A stretch of 64,000 nt of DNA from Flavobacterium aquidurense (GTDB taxonomy: Bacteria; Bacteroidota; Bacteroidia; Flavobacteriales; Flavobacteriaceae). The DNA lies in the NCBI GenBank assembly GCA_900107365.1, contig FNPS01000011.1, forward strand, positions 1 to 64,000. The letters run 5' to 3'. The position numbers were made by a program, and so were the translations under genes. Below are positions 35,976-45,564 of the stretch, one piece after another; within the stretch, counting starts at the first letter, position 1, and each line of letters starts with the position of its first letter. The notes beneath the pieces were generated by a model, which searched no databases, was not told the DNA's origin, and saw only the letters and a list, made by a program, of their open reading frames with translations.

Positions 35976-37573
<1,598 letters not shown>

Positions 37574-37574
37574 G

Positions 37575-38699
37575 ATGAGACAAATTCTAATTTTTACCGT
37601 TGCAGTATCTCTTTCAATGATCAGCTTTGCTCATGCACAAGCTGATTTAAAACATTGGCCTAAGGGAACTTCGCCGGAAGAAATTGGACAACGTGTTGCA
37701 CAAAGGTTTATTGAAACGCCACATACAAATTTTGGAAAACCAACACCGCCAAAAAATATCACTTATTCTGAAGTTTGTGTATGGTACGGCGCACTCACTT
37801 TTGCTAAGGAAAGTGGAAACAAAAAATTAGCAGGCCAACTGAAAGATCGATTTGATATTCTGATAAAAAAAGAAGCTAATCTTATTCCGGTTCCAGATCA
37901 TGTTGACCGTACAGTTTTTGGAGCAATCCCATTGGAATTGTACCAACAAACTAAACAAGAAGTTTATTTCGCGATCGGTAAGAATTATGCAGACAAACAA
38001 TGGAATACTCCGGATAGTTTAAAATTGAAACCGGAATTACAGGAGTATTTAAGGAAGGGACTTTCATGGCAAACAAGATTGTGGATTGACGATATGTACA
38101 TGATCACGCTTATCCAATCACAAGCAACACGTGCAACAAATAATACTGTATATATTGACCGTGCCGCTAATGAAATGGTTGTATATCTAAATTCTTTGCA
38201 AAGAGAAAATGGGCTTTTTTACCACGCGCCCGATGTTCCCTTTTTTTGGGGACGTGGCAATGGCTGGATGGCAGCAGGTTGTGCTGAGCTATTAAAAACC
38301 TTGCCTAAAAATCATTCTCAAAGGGCAAAAATTATGGAAGGTTATAAAAAAATGATGGCAACATTATTACAATATCAGGATGAAACGGGAATGTGGAAAC
38401 AATTAATTGATGATCCACAATCATGGCCGGAAACTTCCTGCACAGGCATGTTTACGTTTGCTATAATTACGGGAGTTAAAAATGGCTGGTTGGATAAAAA
38501 ATTATACGAGCCTGCAGCAAGAAAAGGTTGGTTAGCTCTTCTAACCTATTTTGATAAAAATGGAGATATTCGGGAAGTTTGCCAGGGAACCAACAAGAAG
38601 AACGACAGGCAATATTATCTCGATCGTGCCCGACTTACCGGAGATATGCACGGGCAAGCGCCTTTATTATGGTGCGCAACGGCCTTACTTCGAAACTAA
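37575..38699 (+). CDS. GH105 unsaturated rhamnogalacturonyl hydrolase
   Basis: A 374-residue protein with a signal peptide (ending SFAHAQA) and an (alpha/alpha)6 barrel. Family motifs are WIDDMYMITLIQSQATRAT (the catalytic general-acid Asp region), FWGRGNGWMAAGCAELLKTLP and ETSCTGMFTFAIITGVKNGWL. GH105 enzymes remove the 4,5-unsaturated uronic acid left at the non-reducing end of oligosaccharides by polysaccharide lyases. No polysaccharide lyase is encoded in this window, so the substrate must come from enzymes elsewhere or from outside the cell. Translation starts immediately after the TAA tract; no Shine-Dalgarno is present. Confidence 0.92.
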   Translation: MRQILIFTVAVSLSMISFAHAQADLKHWPKGTSPEEIGQRVAQRFIETPHTNFGKPTPPKNITYSEVCVWYGALTFAKESGNKKLAGQLKDRFDILIKKEANLIPVPDHVDRTVFGAIPLELYQQTKQEVYFAIGKNYADKQWNTPDSLKLKPELQEYLRKGLSWQTRLWIDDMYMITLIQSQATRATNNTVYIDRAANEMVVYLNSLQRENGLFYHAPDVPFFWGRGNGWMAAGCAELLKTLPKNHSQRAKIMEGYKKMMATLLQYQDETGMWKQLIDDPQSWPETSCTGMFTFAIITGVKNGWLDKKLYEPAARKGWLALLTYFDKNGDIREVCQGTNKKNDRQYYLDRARLTGDMHGQAPLLWCATALLRN

Positions 38700-38724
38700 T
38701 TTAATGACAAAAGAATAAAAAATA

Positions 38725-40836
38725 ATGACTAAAAAAATAATACTATTAGGCTTATTCCTATCTGTTCTTTGTCCAATTATGGCACAAAAAACAGCTATAA
38801 GTGCTAAGGATATTGAAAAAACAATACGATCGACAGAGCTCGAGAGAAAATCTTTGTCTGATACAGCCACTATTAATTTGTATCAGGGAAATGGTGTTTT
38901 TGGAAGTTCATACGGTCCGCTTGGATTGCATATTGATCCTTCAAAAAATGCTTCCTTTACCAAATACGGAAAAACAGAATACTTCAATATACACCATTAT
39001 ATCAGAGCAAAATTTGGCGCTGATTATCTGATACCGCTTGCTCATTTTTATTGGGAAAAAGAACCTGTAAAAACAACAAATTACAGTCAGAATCAAAGCT
39101 ATTATGATGGAACTATTTCAACTCATTTTGAAGAAGCTCAAAATAAAGTTACTGTATTAACCTGGTTTGATGCCGTTAATACAAATCTGGCAGGAATAAA
39201 AATTAATGTAGAAGGAAAAGCTTCTGATGTTATTTTCAAACCGTCTGATATTTTAGATGTTCATTACGATCAAAAATTGACTCAAATATCAAAAATAACA
39301 CAGCAAAAGGATCAATGGAAAATTGAACTTTCTTGTTTGAATGCCAAAACAATTGTTTATCTAAACACAAATGCTTCGGTTAAACTTCAGGATAATAATT
39401 TGGTTTTGAAATTAAAATCGGGAGAAAACAATATCCTTCTTTCTGTTAAAGAACCAATTTCTATTTCGGCAGAAAAATCTTTAAATCAAAATAGTGAATG
39501 GTGGCATTCGAAATGGCAAAATATGGGAATTATTATTGTTCCCGATTTAAATGCGCAAAAATTATGGGTTCGTTCTATGGCTCAGTTTTTAAGTTCGTTT
39601 AATGATCAAAAATTAGGTTTGCCACCGCCAATGGGCTTTACAGGAAATCACTGGTCGTTTGGTTATCCGCAGGATGTTTCCTTTGTACATGCTATTTTGC
39701 TTTCAACAGGAAACATCAATTTGGCAAAATCATGGGTTGAAAATTTTGCAGACAGAATTCCGGGAATGAAAGCCTATACAAAACGCCTTTTAAATGTGGA
39801 TGGAATTATGGCACCGTGGACTTTTCCATACGGAGATTTTGAAGGTTATCACGATCCCGCTGTTCCAAATAAGTTTTATTACGAAATTCATAATTCGGGT
39901 TATATGGCACGAATGGCTTATGAAACTTCGGTTTTCGTAAACGATAAAAACTGGACAGAAAAAAACGCAAAACCCTTAATTGCTGAATTGGCAAAATTCT
40001 ACAAAAGCATTTCTAAAAAAGAAGCTGATAATCTTTGGCACATCATCATTCAGCCTTCAACAGGACAAGATGAAAAAGGCGGTGTCAATCAGGATGATTA
40101 TTTGTGTGCTCTTTTTAGTGCCGAATATTGTTTTCAAAAAGCCATAGAATTGGATTTGGATGAAGATGGAACTTACGCTAAAATTCTAAAAGAAGGATTG
40201 TCTTTTCCTGCATTAAAATCACAAAGAGGTATTTATTTTACCAACAGAGGACGCGGAGAATCTGATTTTGGAAGTCAAAAACATCCTGTACAGTTAAATC
40301 CCCTGGCATTTCTTCCAATCGAAAAAACAGTTTCGGAGACTTCAAAGACCGCTTACGAACTGCGATATGATATTACAATGGGAGCCAAAAAACCTTATTT
40401 CTACGGATGGACTTTAGGCGAATTTTTACTGGCTGGTTCAAGAATGGGAGATGTCGAAGGATGGCAGAAAGATTGGGATAATCTGAGAAAAGCAGATTAT
40501 GTTGATGCCGAATGGATTCAGGTTTATGAAACCAGCGGTGTTTATAAAGACGCTTATTACAATATTACCAACGGACTTATTACGCAATCACTTTTAAACA
40601 ACATTGTGACAGACTGGTACGGCAAACTTGAAATAGCAAAATGTAATCCGTGGAAAGAAAAAGTATATCTGCAAAATATCTACTCTAAATTGGGTGTAAT
40701 TGTGAGTGGTGAACTCGAAGGAAAATCGGCTTCATTAGAATTAAAAGCCTGGAAAGACTGCGAATTCGACCTCAACGGAGAAAATATCACATTAAAGAAA
40801 AACGAAACTATCAAAAAGAAAATAGCGCTTAAATAA
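38725..40836 (+). CDS. Secreted GH65/GH95-like (alpha/alpha)6-barrel glycosidase
   Basis: A 703-residue protein with a signal peptide (ending IMAQK). The N-terminal about 260 residues form a beta-sandwich (LYQGNGVFGSSYGPLGLHIDPS resembles the start of GH65/GH95-type enzymes). The middle about 270-620 is helical, barrel-type (PPPMGFTGNHWSFGYPQDVSFVHAILLSTGNINLAKSW, MAPWTFPYGDFEGYH, IIIQPSTGQDEKGGVNQDDY), and a short C-terminal beta domain follows. The exact family is uncertain: GH95 members remove alpha-L-fucose or alpha-L-galactose, while GH65 members act on alpha-glucosides. Candidate acids are in FEGYHDP and STGQDEKGG. It lies in the enzyme run between GH105 and the second GH28. Confidence 0.6.
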   Translation: MTKKIILLGLFLSVLCPIMAQKTAISAKDIEKTIRSTELERKSLSDTATINLYQGNGVFGSSYGPLGLHIDPSKNASFTKYGKTEYFNIHHYIRAKFGADYLIPLAHFYWEKEPVKTTNYSQNQSYYDGTISTHFEEAQNKVTVLTWFDAVNTNLAGIKINVEGKASDVIFKPSDILDVHYDQKLTQISKITQQKDQWKIELSCLNAKTIVYLNTNASVKLQDNNLVLKLKSGENNILLSVKEPISISAEKSLNQNSEWWHSKWQNMGIIIVPDLNAQKLWVRSMAQFLSSFNDQKLGLPPPMGFTGNHWSFGYPQDVSFVHAILLSTGNINLAKSWVENFADRIPGMKAYTKRLLNVDGIMAPWTFPYGDFEGYHDPAVPNKFYYEIHNSGYMARMAYETSVFVNDKNWTEKNAKPLIAELAKFYKSISKKEADNLWHIIIQPSTGQDEKGGVNQDDYLCALFSAEYCFQKAIELDLDEDGTYAKILKEGLSFPALKSQRGIYFTNRGRGESDFGSQKHPVQLNPLAFLPIEKTVSETSKTAYELRYDITMGAKKPYFYGWTLGEFLLAGSRMGDVEGWQKDWDNLRKADYVDAEWIQVYETSGVYKDAYYNITNGLITQSLLNNIVTDWYGKLEIAKCNPWKEKVYLQNIYSKLGVIVSGELEGKSASLELKAWKDCEFDLNGENITLKKNETIKKKIALK

Positions 40837-40850
40837 AATACAAAAATATC

Positions 40851-42338
40851 ATGAAAAAGAAGTTATCAATCTCATTCTTTAGCCTTATAGCTTTCATTTG
40901 TACCAATATTACAATTGCACAAACCAATAGTTTTGATCATTTGAAACTAGCTTCAGATTTGGAAGTAATGGCAAAAAAACTCGAAAAATCACTTGCTGCT
41001 GATCACAGTAATTTGCCAGTTTATAACGTAGTAAAAGATTTTGGCGCTATTAATGACGGAAAACAATTAACGACAAAACAACTACAGGCTGCAATTGATG
41101 AATGTTCTAAAAAAGGACCGGCGCGCCTATTTTTTCCAGAAGGAATGTACTTAACAGGAACACTTATTTTAAAATCAGGAGTTCATATTGAATTGGATAA
41201 AGGTGTGAGAATATTGGGAAGCACAGATCCTAAAGACTATATCGTAGTACAGCCTGCCTACAAAAACAACACTGATCTTCAGGTTGATAAATCATTGTTT
41301 TATGCTGAAAAAGTAGACGGAATTTCCATTACCGGAAAAGGTATAATTGATTTTCAGGGAACCAGCGCTACTTATTTAGGTACCGGAAATAATGACAAAC
41401 GCAGACCTTACGGAATACGAATCATCAGTTCAAAAAACATTTATATGAGTGGTGTAATGCTGTTAAATTCACCACAATGGTTACAGCATTATTTAGATTG
41501 CGAAAATCTAATGGTTGAGAATATGAATGTATTTAATCACGCACATCAAAACAATGACGGAATCGATATTGACGGTTGTCGCAATGTGTATGTTCGTAAT
41601 TCGCGTTTCGACAGTGACGACGATGCTATATGTTTAAAAAGCAACGGAACTTCATTGTGCGAAAATGTACTGATCGAAAACTGTACCGCGGCCAGTCATT
41701 GTAATTCTCTAAAATTAGGAACTGAAACTACAGGTGGATTTAAAAATATCATATACCGCAATTGTAAAGTGGTACAATCTGTAACTGGTTTACACAAAGT
41801 AAACGGAACAGAAACAACCCGCACAGCAATCACCCTTATCATTACCGACGGTGGAAAAATGGAAAATGTGTGGTTTGATAATATCGAAGCTACTGATTGT
41901 GTTACACCCATATTTGTAACTCTTGGAAACAGAAGCCGCAAACATACCGCTTCTGCTCCAACACCACCAATTGGAAGTATAAAAAATATTAGAATATCAA
42001 ATATGAAAGCTTTTGGTGCGGGGCCAATGGCGTCTTCTGTTACCGGTTTAGATAATGCCAATAAAGTGAATAATGTGGTTCTTGAAAATATCGCTATTGA
42101 ATTGACTCATCCGGGAGAAACCGCAGATCGCAATATTGATATGACGGCACTTCTTGCAGCCAAAAAACGCGGATACCCATCACCTGATACTTTTGGAAAT
42201 ATGACAAGCTATGGTTTCAATTTTAAATACGTGAATGGTTTAAAAATCGAAAACTTAAAATTCGATTTGAAATGTAAGGATCCGCGTGAAGCAATTGTTA
42301 TTGAAGATTGTGAGAATGTAGATAAAGCGAAAAAGTAA
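40851..42338 (+). CDS. GH28-family polygalacturonase-like hydrolase (2)
   Basis: A 495-residue protein with a signal peptide (ending TIAQ) and a right-handed beta-helix. YNVVKDFGAINDGKQLTTKQLQAAIDEC is the cap. QNNDGIDIDGCRNV and DSDDDAICLKS supply the three catalytic aspartates. HCNSLKLGTETTGGF holds the conserved Lys. An N-terminal helical segment of about 35 residues precedes the cap. It resembles bacterial exo-acting or rhamnogalacturonan-type GH28 proteins. It has only moderate similarity to the other two GH28 proteins of the window, so they probably cut different linkages. Confidence 0.9.
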   Translation: MKKKLSISFFSLIAFICTNITIAQTNSFDHLKLASDLEVMAKKLEKSLAADHSNLPVYNVVKDFGAINDGKQLTTKQLQAAIDECSKKGPARLFFPEGMYLTGTLILKSGVHIELDKGVRILGSTDPKDYIVVQPAYKNNTDLQVDKSLFYAEKVDGISITGKGIIDFQGTSATYLGTGNNDKRRPYGIRIISSKNIYMSGVMLLNSPQWLQHYLDCENLMVENMNVFNHAHQNNDGIDIDGCRNVYVRNSRFDSDDDAICLKSNGTSLCENVLIENCTAASHCNSLKLGTETTGGFKNIIYRNCKVVQSVTGLHKVNGTETTRTAITLIITDGGKMENVWFDNIEATDCVTPIFVTLGNRSRKHTASAPTPPIGSIKNIRISNMKAFGAGPMASSVTGLDNANKVNNVVLENIAIELTHPGETADRNIDMTALLAAKKRGYPSPDTFGNMTSYGFNFKYVNGLKIENLKFDLKCKDPREAIVIEDCENVDKAKK

Positions 42339-42399
42339 AATAGTTAGGTAAATCGAACAAATAAACGAATCAGCGATTAAACAAATAAACATTTCTTCA

Positions 42400-43389
42400 A
42401 TGACTTATCAGCCTTCATCAGAAAGATATCAAAATATGGAATACAGACGTTGTGGAAATTCGGGCATTAAGCTACCTGCATTTTCGTTGGGTTTATGGCA
42501 TAATTTCGGAAATGTAAATAATTTCGAAAACAGCCGCGAACTTATCAAAACAGCTTTTGATAATGGTATAACCCATTTTGATCTGGCAAATAATTATGGT
42601 CCGCCGCCTGGCTCTGCTGAAGAAAATTTTGGAAAAATTCTGAAGCAGGATTTTAAATGCCATAGAGATGAAATGATTATTTCTTCTAAAGCCGGTTATA
42701 CCATGTGGGATGGCCCGTATGGCGATTGGGGTTCAAAAAAATATTTGGCTTCAAGTCTGGATCAAAGTCTTAAAAGAATGAAATTAGATTATGTTGATAT
42801 TTTTTATCATCACAGACCCGATCCTGAAACGCCTTTGGAAGAAACTATGGCCGCTCTTGATCTAATTGTCAGACAAGGAAAAGCATTATATGTTGGAATC
42901 TCAAATTATAATGCTGAACAAACATTGCAGGCTGTAAAGTTATTAAAACATTTAGGAACACCCTGCCTTATACATCAGCCTAAATATTCGATGTTCGTTC
43001 GTGAACCTGAAAACGGATTATTGGACGTATTGGGAAAACAAGGTGTTGGATGCATCCCGTTTTCTCCATTGGCACAAGGATTACTTTCTGATAAATATTT
43101 AAACGGAATACCAAAAGATTCAAGAGTTGCTACTAGCGGACAATTTTTAAAAGAGAGTCATATTACTCCGGAAATATTAGAAAAAATTTCACTGCTTAAT
43201 AATATCTCAAGACAGCGCGGACAAAAACTGGCTCATATGGCATTGTCCTGGTTATTGCGTGATGAGCGTGTAACTTCAGTTCTAATTGGTTCAAGCAAAC
43301 CTGAGCAAATTATAGATTCAATTGAAGCATTAAAAAATACCTCTTTTACAAATGAGGAATTACAGACTATAAATACTATTCTAAAATAG
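42400..43389 (+). CDS. Aldo/keto reductase of the YghZ/Gpr type
   Basis: A 329-residue protein. The stretch YRRCGNSGIKLPAFSLGLWHNFG and FDLANNYGPPPGSAEENFG are hallmark sequences of E. coli YghZ (L-glyceraldehyde-3-phosphate reductase) and the Kv-beta-like AKR14 group. The tetrad is present as D and Y in HFDLANNYG, K in ISSKAG, and H in FYHHRPD. It is cytoplasmic and NADPH-dependent. Within a sugar locus it may reduce or oxidise a rare released sugar or detoxify an aldehyde. It is followed 8 bp later by the membrane-anchored dehydrogenase-cytochrome gene. Confidence 0.9.
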   Translation: MTYQPSSERYQNMEYRRCGNSGIKLPAFSLGLWHNFGNVNNFENSRELIKTAFDNGITHFDLANNYGPPPGSAEENFGKILKQDFKCHRDEMIISSKAGYTMWDGPYGDWGSKKYLASSLDQSLKRMKLDYVDIFYHHRPDPETPLEETMAALDLIVRQGKALYVGISNYNAEQTLQAVKLLKHLGTPCLIHQPKYSMFVREPENGLLDVLGKQGVGCIPFSPLAQGLLSDKYLNGIPKDSRVATSGQFLKESHITPEILEKISLLNNISRQRGQKLAHMALSWLLRDERVTSVLIGSSKPEQIIDSIEALKNTSFTNEELQTINTILK

Positions 43390-43397
43390 ATTTTATC

Positions 43398-45071
43398 ATG
43401 AAAAAAAATGACACCATTCCAGTACTTATACTCGTTCTTGTTATTCTGGCAAGCGTGGTGGCTATGATTAAATCCAAAGACACCGTTTACATACTTAATA
43501 CTGAGCTAGAATTACCTCAAGGTTTTGTTGCTATAAAGCTGATAGACAGTCTTGGAAAGGTAAGGCACATAACCGTTACAGACAATGACAGAATTTATGC
43601 AAGACTTGCCAAACCTATCAACGGAAAAGGGACATTATTATTAGAACAGCAAAATGGAAAAGCGACTGTAAAATTTGGTTTTGGAAATTATGGAGGAACT
43701 GGAGTTCATCTTTACAGAGGATATCTCTACACCTCTTCTAACTCAGAAATTTTCAGGTATAAACTGGATAAAAACGGACAAGTAATCGATACAACAGCAC
43801 GCGAAACCATCGTTACCGGATTATTGGATAATGGCACGCATGAAACAAAATCAATTATGATGGACAATAAAGGAAACATGTATATTCCGATTGGCTGTCC
43901 ATTAAATTCCTGCCAGCAGGAAGACCGAAAAAAAGGATCAATGGGTATCCCTGATTGTCCACTTTTGAAAATCAGCGGTGGAGTCTGGCAGTTTAAATCG
44001 AATGTCCTGAATCAAACTATTGAGGATGGTGTGCGATATGCCACGGGATTACGAAATGTTGTCGCTGTTGACTGGAATACACAAACCAATCAGCTTTTTG
44101 TAATGCAGCACGGACGTGATCAATTGGATTACCTTTTTCCTGATTTATACACAATCAAACAAAATGCTGAAATTCCTGCTGAATGCATGTATGCATTGAA
44201 AAAAGGAGACAATGCAGGCTGGCCTTTTATTTATTACGATTATTTAAAAAAGAAGAAAATCCAGATGCCGGAATATGGCGGTGACGGTAAAAAGGAAGGC
44301 AGTTCTAAATATTTGGATCCAATAGCTGCTTATCCGGCTCACTTAGCTCCAAATGACATTTTGTTTTACACAGGAAATCAATTCCCTAAACGATATAAAA
44401 ACGGGGCCTTTATAGCTTTTCACGGCTCATGGAATCGCAGACCGGAACCTCAAATGGGATATTTTGTTGTTTTTCAGCCTTTCAAAAACGGAAAACCTTA
44501 TGGAAACTGGGAAGTCTTTGCTGATGGTTTTTCTGGATCGGCAGAAAATACTGCATCGGGAAAGGCAATACGTCGTCCGTGCGGTCTTGCACAAGGACCA
44601 GATGGTTCCCTTTATATTTCTGATGATAAAAAGGGAGCTATCTATAAAATTACCTACGATGAAAACAGAATAACGCAGAATCTCGAATCTTCTAAACCTA
44701 AAACCGTAATAAAAGATGATGATAAAATATTGGATAAAACCAACAAAATAAATGCCGCCGGAGCGCAAATTTATAGCAGAAATTGTGCTGTATGCCACAT
44801 GGATGACGGAACAGGCGTAACCAATCTTAATGCACCACTTAAAAAATCCAGTAATGTTATGGGTGAAAAAAGTAAACTAATTAAGACGCTACTTAATGGA
44901 CTTAAAGGCGGTAAACTTGATGGAGAAATGTATAGTAATGCAATGCCATCACACCGCTTTTTAACAGATAAAGAAATTGCAGATGTGTTAACCTATGTGC
45001 GTAATAGCTTTGGTAATAAAGCCGATGCTGTTTCAAATGAAGAAGTTAGTGCCGTTCGCAAAATTAAATAA
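43398..45071 (+). CDS. Sorbosone/glucose dehydrogenase-like beta-propeller fused to cytochrome c
   Basis: A 557-residue protein. An N-terminal membrane anchor (about 5-25, TIPVLILVLVILASVVAMI) leads to a six-bladed PQQ-type propeller (about 35-425) with YATGLRNVVAVDWNTQTNQLFVMQHGRD, then AFIAFHGSWNRRPEPQMGY and RRPCGLAQGPDGSLYISDD. The C-terminus is a class I cytochrome c, with heme-binding CAVCH at 463-467 and axial Met probably M516 in SNAMPSH. It would oxidise an aldose or similar sugar in the periplasm and pass electrons to the respiratory chain. A soluble quinone or heme donor is needed; PQQ synthesis genes are not in this window. It ends the enzyme run. Confidence 0.85.
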   Translation: MKKNDTIPVLILVLVILASVVAMIKSKDTVYILNTELELPQGFVAIKLIDSLGKVRHITVTDNDRIYARLAKPINGKGTLLLEQQNGKATVKFGFGNYGGTGVHLYRGYLYTSSNSEIFRYKLDKNGQVIDTTARETIVTGLLDNGTHETKSIMMDNKGNMYIPIGCPLNSCQQEDRKKGSMGIPDCPLLKISGGVWQFKSNVLNQTIEDGVRYATGLRNVVAVDWNTQTNQLFVMQHGRDQLDYLFPDLYTIKQNAEIPAECMYALKKGDNAGWPFIYYDYLKKKKIQMPEYGGDGKKEGSSKYLDPIAAYPAHLAPNDILFYTGNQFPKRYKNGAFIAFHGSWNRRPEPQMGYFVVFQPFKNGKPYGNWEVFADGFSGSAENTASGKAIRRPCGLAQGPDGSLYISDDKKGAIYKITYDENRITQNLESSKPKTVIKDDDKILDKTNKINAAGAQIYSRNCAVCHMDDGTGVTNLNAPLKKSSNVMGEKSKLIKTLLNGLKGGKLDGEMYSNAMPSHRFLTDKEIADVLTYVRNSFGNKADAVSNEEVSAVRKIK

Positions 45072-45112
45072 CAAATATTATGAGAAGATAGTAAGGCAGC
45101 TAGGTAATGATA

Positions 45113-45338
45113 TGTAGTCCCTACGGAACAAACGTTGTATTTGTAATTTATTTTCTACCAACATATAATCTCTAAGAGATATAATTATGGCTAACAATAA
45201 GATATAGTCCGTTAGGATTTAAATAGTCTCAAAAAGTGTTTTCAGTTATGATTACCAATGAGAAATAATCCGTTAGGATTTAAATATTGGTAGAAAATAC
45301 AGAAATCAACAAGATAAAATTATCCTGTAGGGATTACA
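45113..45338. repeat. Cluster of REP-like palindromic repeats
   Basis: TCCGTTAGGATTTAAAT occurs twice (45208-45224 and 45269-45285). A related unit TCCTGTAGGGATTACA is at 45323-45338, and its inverted form TGTAGTCCCTACGGAACA is at 45113-45130. TTTTCTACCAAC (45151-45162) has its complement TTGGTAGAAAAT at 45287-45298. The arrangement is a set of nested inverted and direct units in a 493-bp gap without genes (45072-45564). It looks like a small non-coding interspersed repeat, not a CRISPR array, because the spacing is irregular. Confidence 0.7.
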
Positions 45339-45440
45339 CTTTAAGTAAATTGATTAATGAATTGCAAAATTAAAAACTAGAATTAATTATAATAAATAAC
45401 ATTTCAAAACCACGAATTATGATAAAAACACCTTAAAAAC

Positions 45441-45454
45441 CGTGTGCGCACACG
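45441..45454. promoter_or_regulatory. Perfect 14-bp palindrome, putative LacI-type operator
   Basis: CGTGTGCGCACACG is a perfect palindrome with a central CG, the shape of LacI/GalR-family operators. It stands upstream of the GH28-uronate operon. I did not see a second copy in the window, and no LacI-family gene is present here. Confidence 0.5.
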
Positions 45455-45564
45455 CAACATAATTAGCTGTAAAATAACCAATTACAAATACAATTCCTGC
45501 TAATTTATAAATGCGCAACTATTACACAATCACTTTATTTTCTAACCTTAAAAAACAATTTACA

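Noticed and set aside
45113..45338. A CRISPR array
   Set aside because: Repeat units differ in orientation and spacing, spacers are not of uniform length, and no cas genes are nearby.
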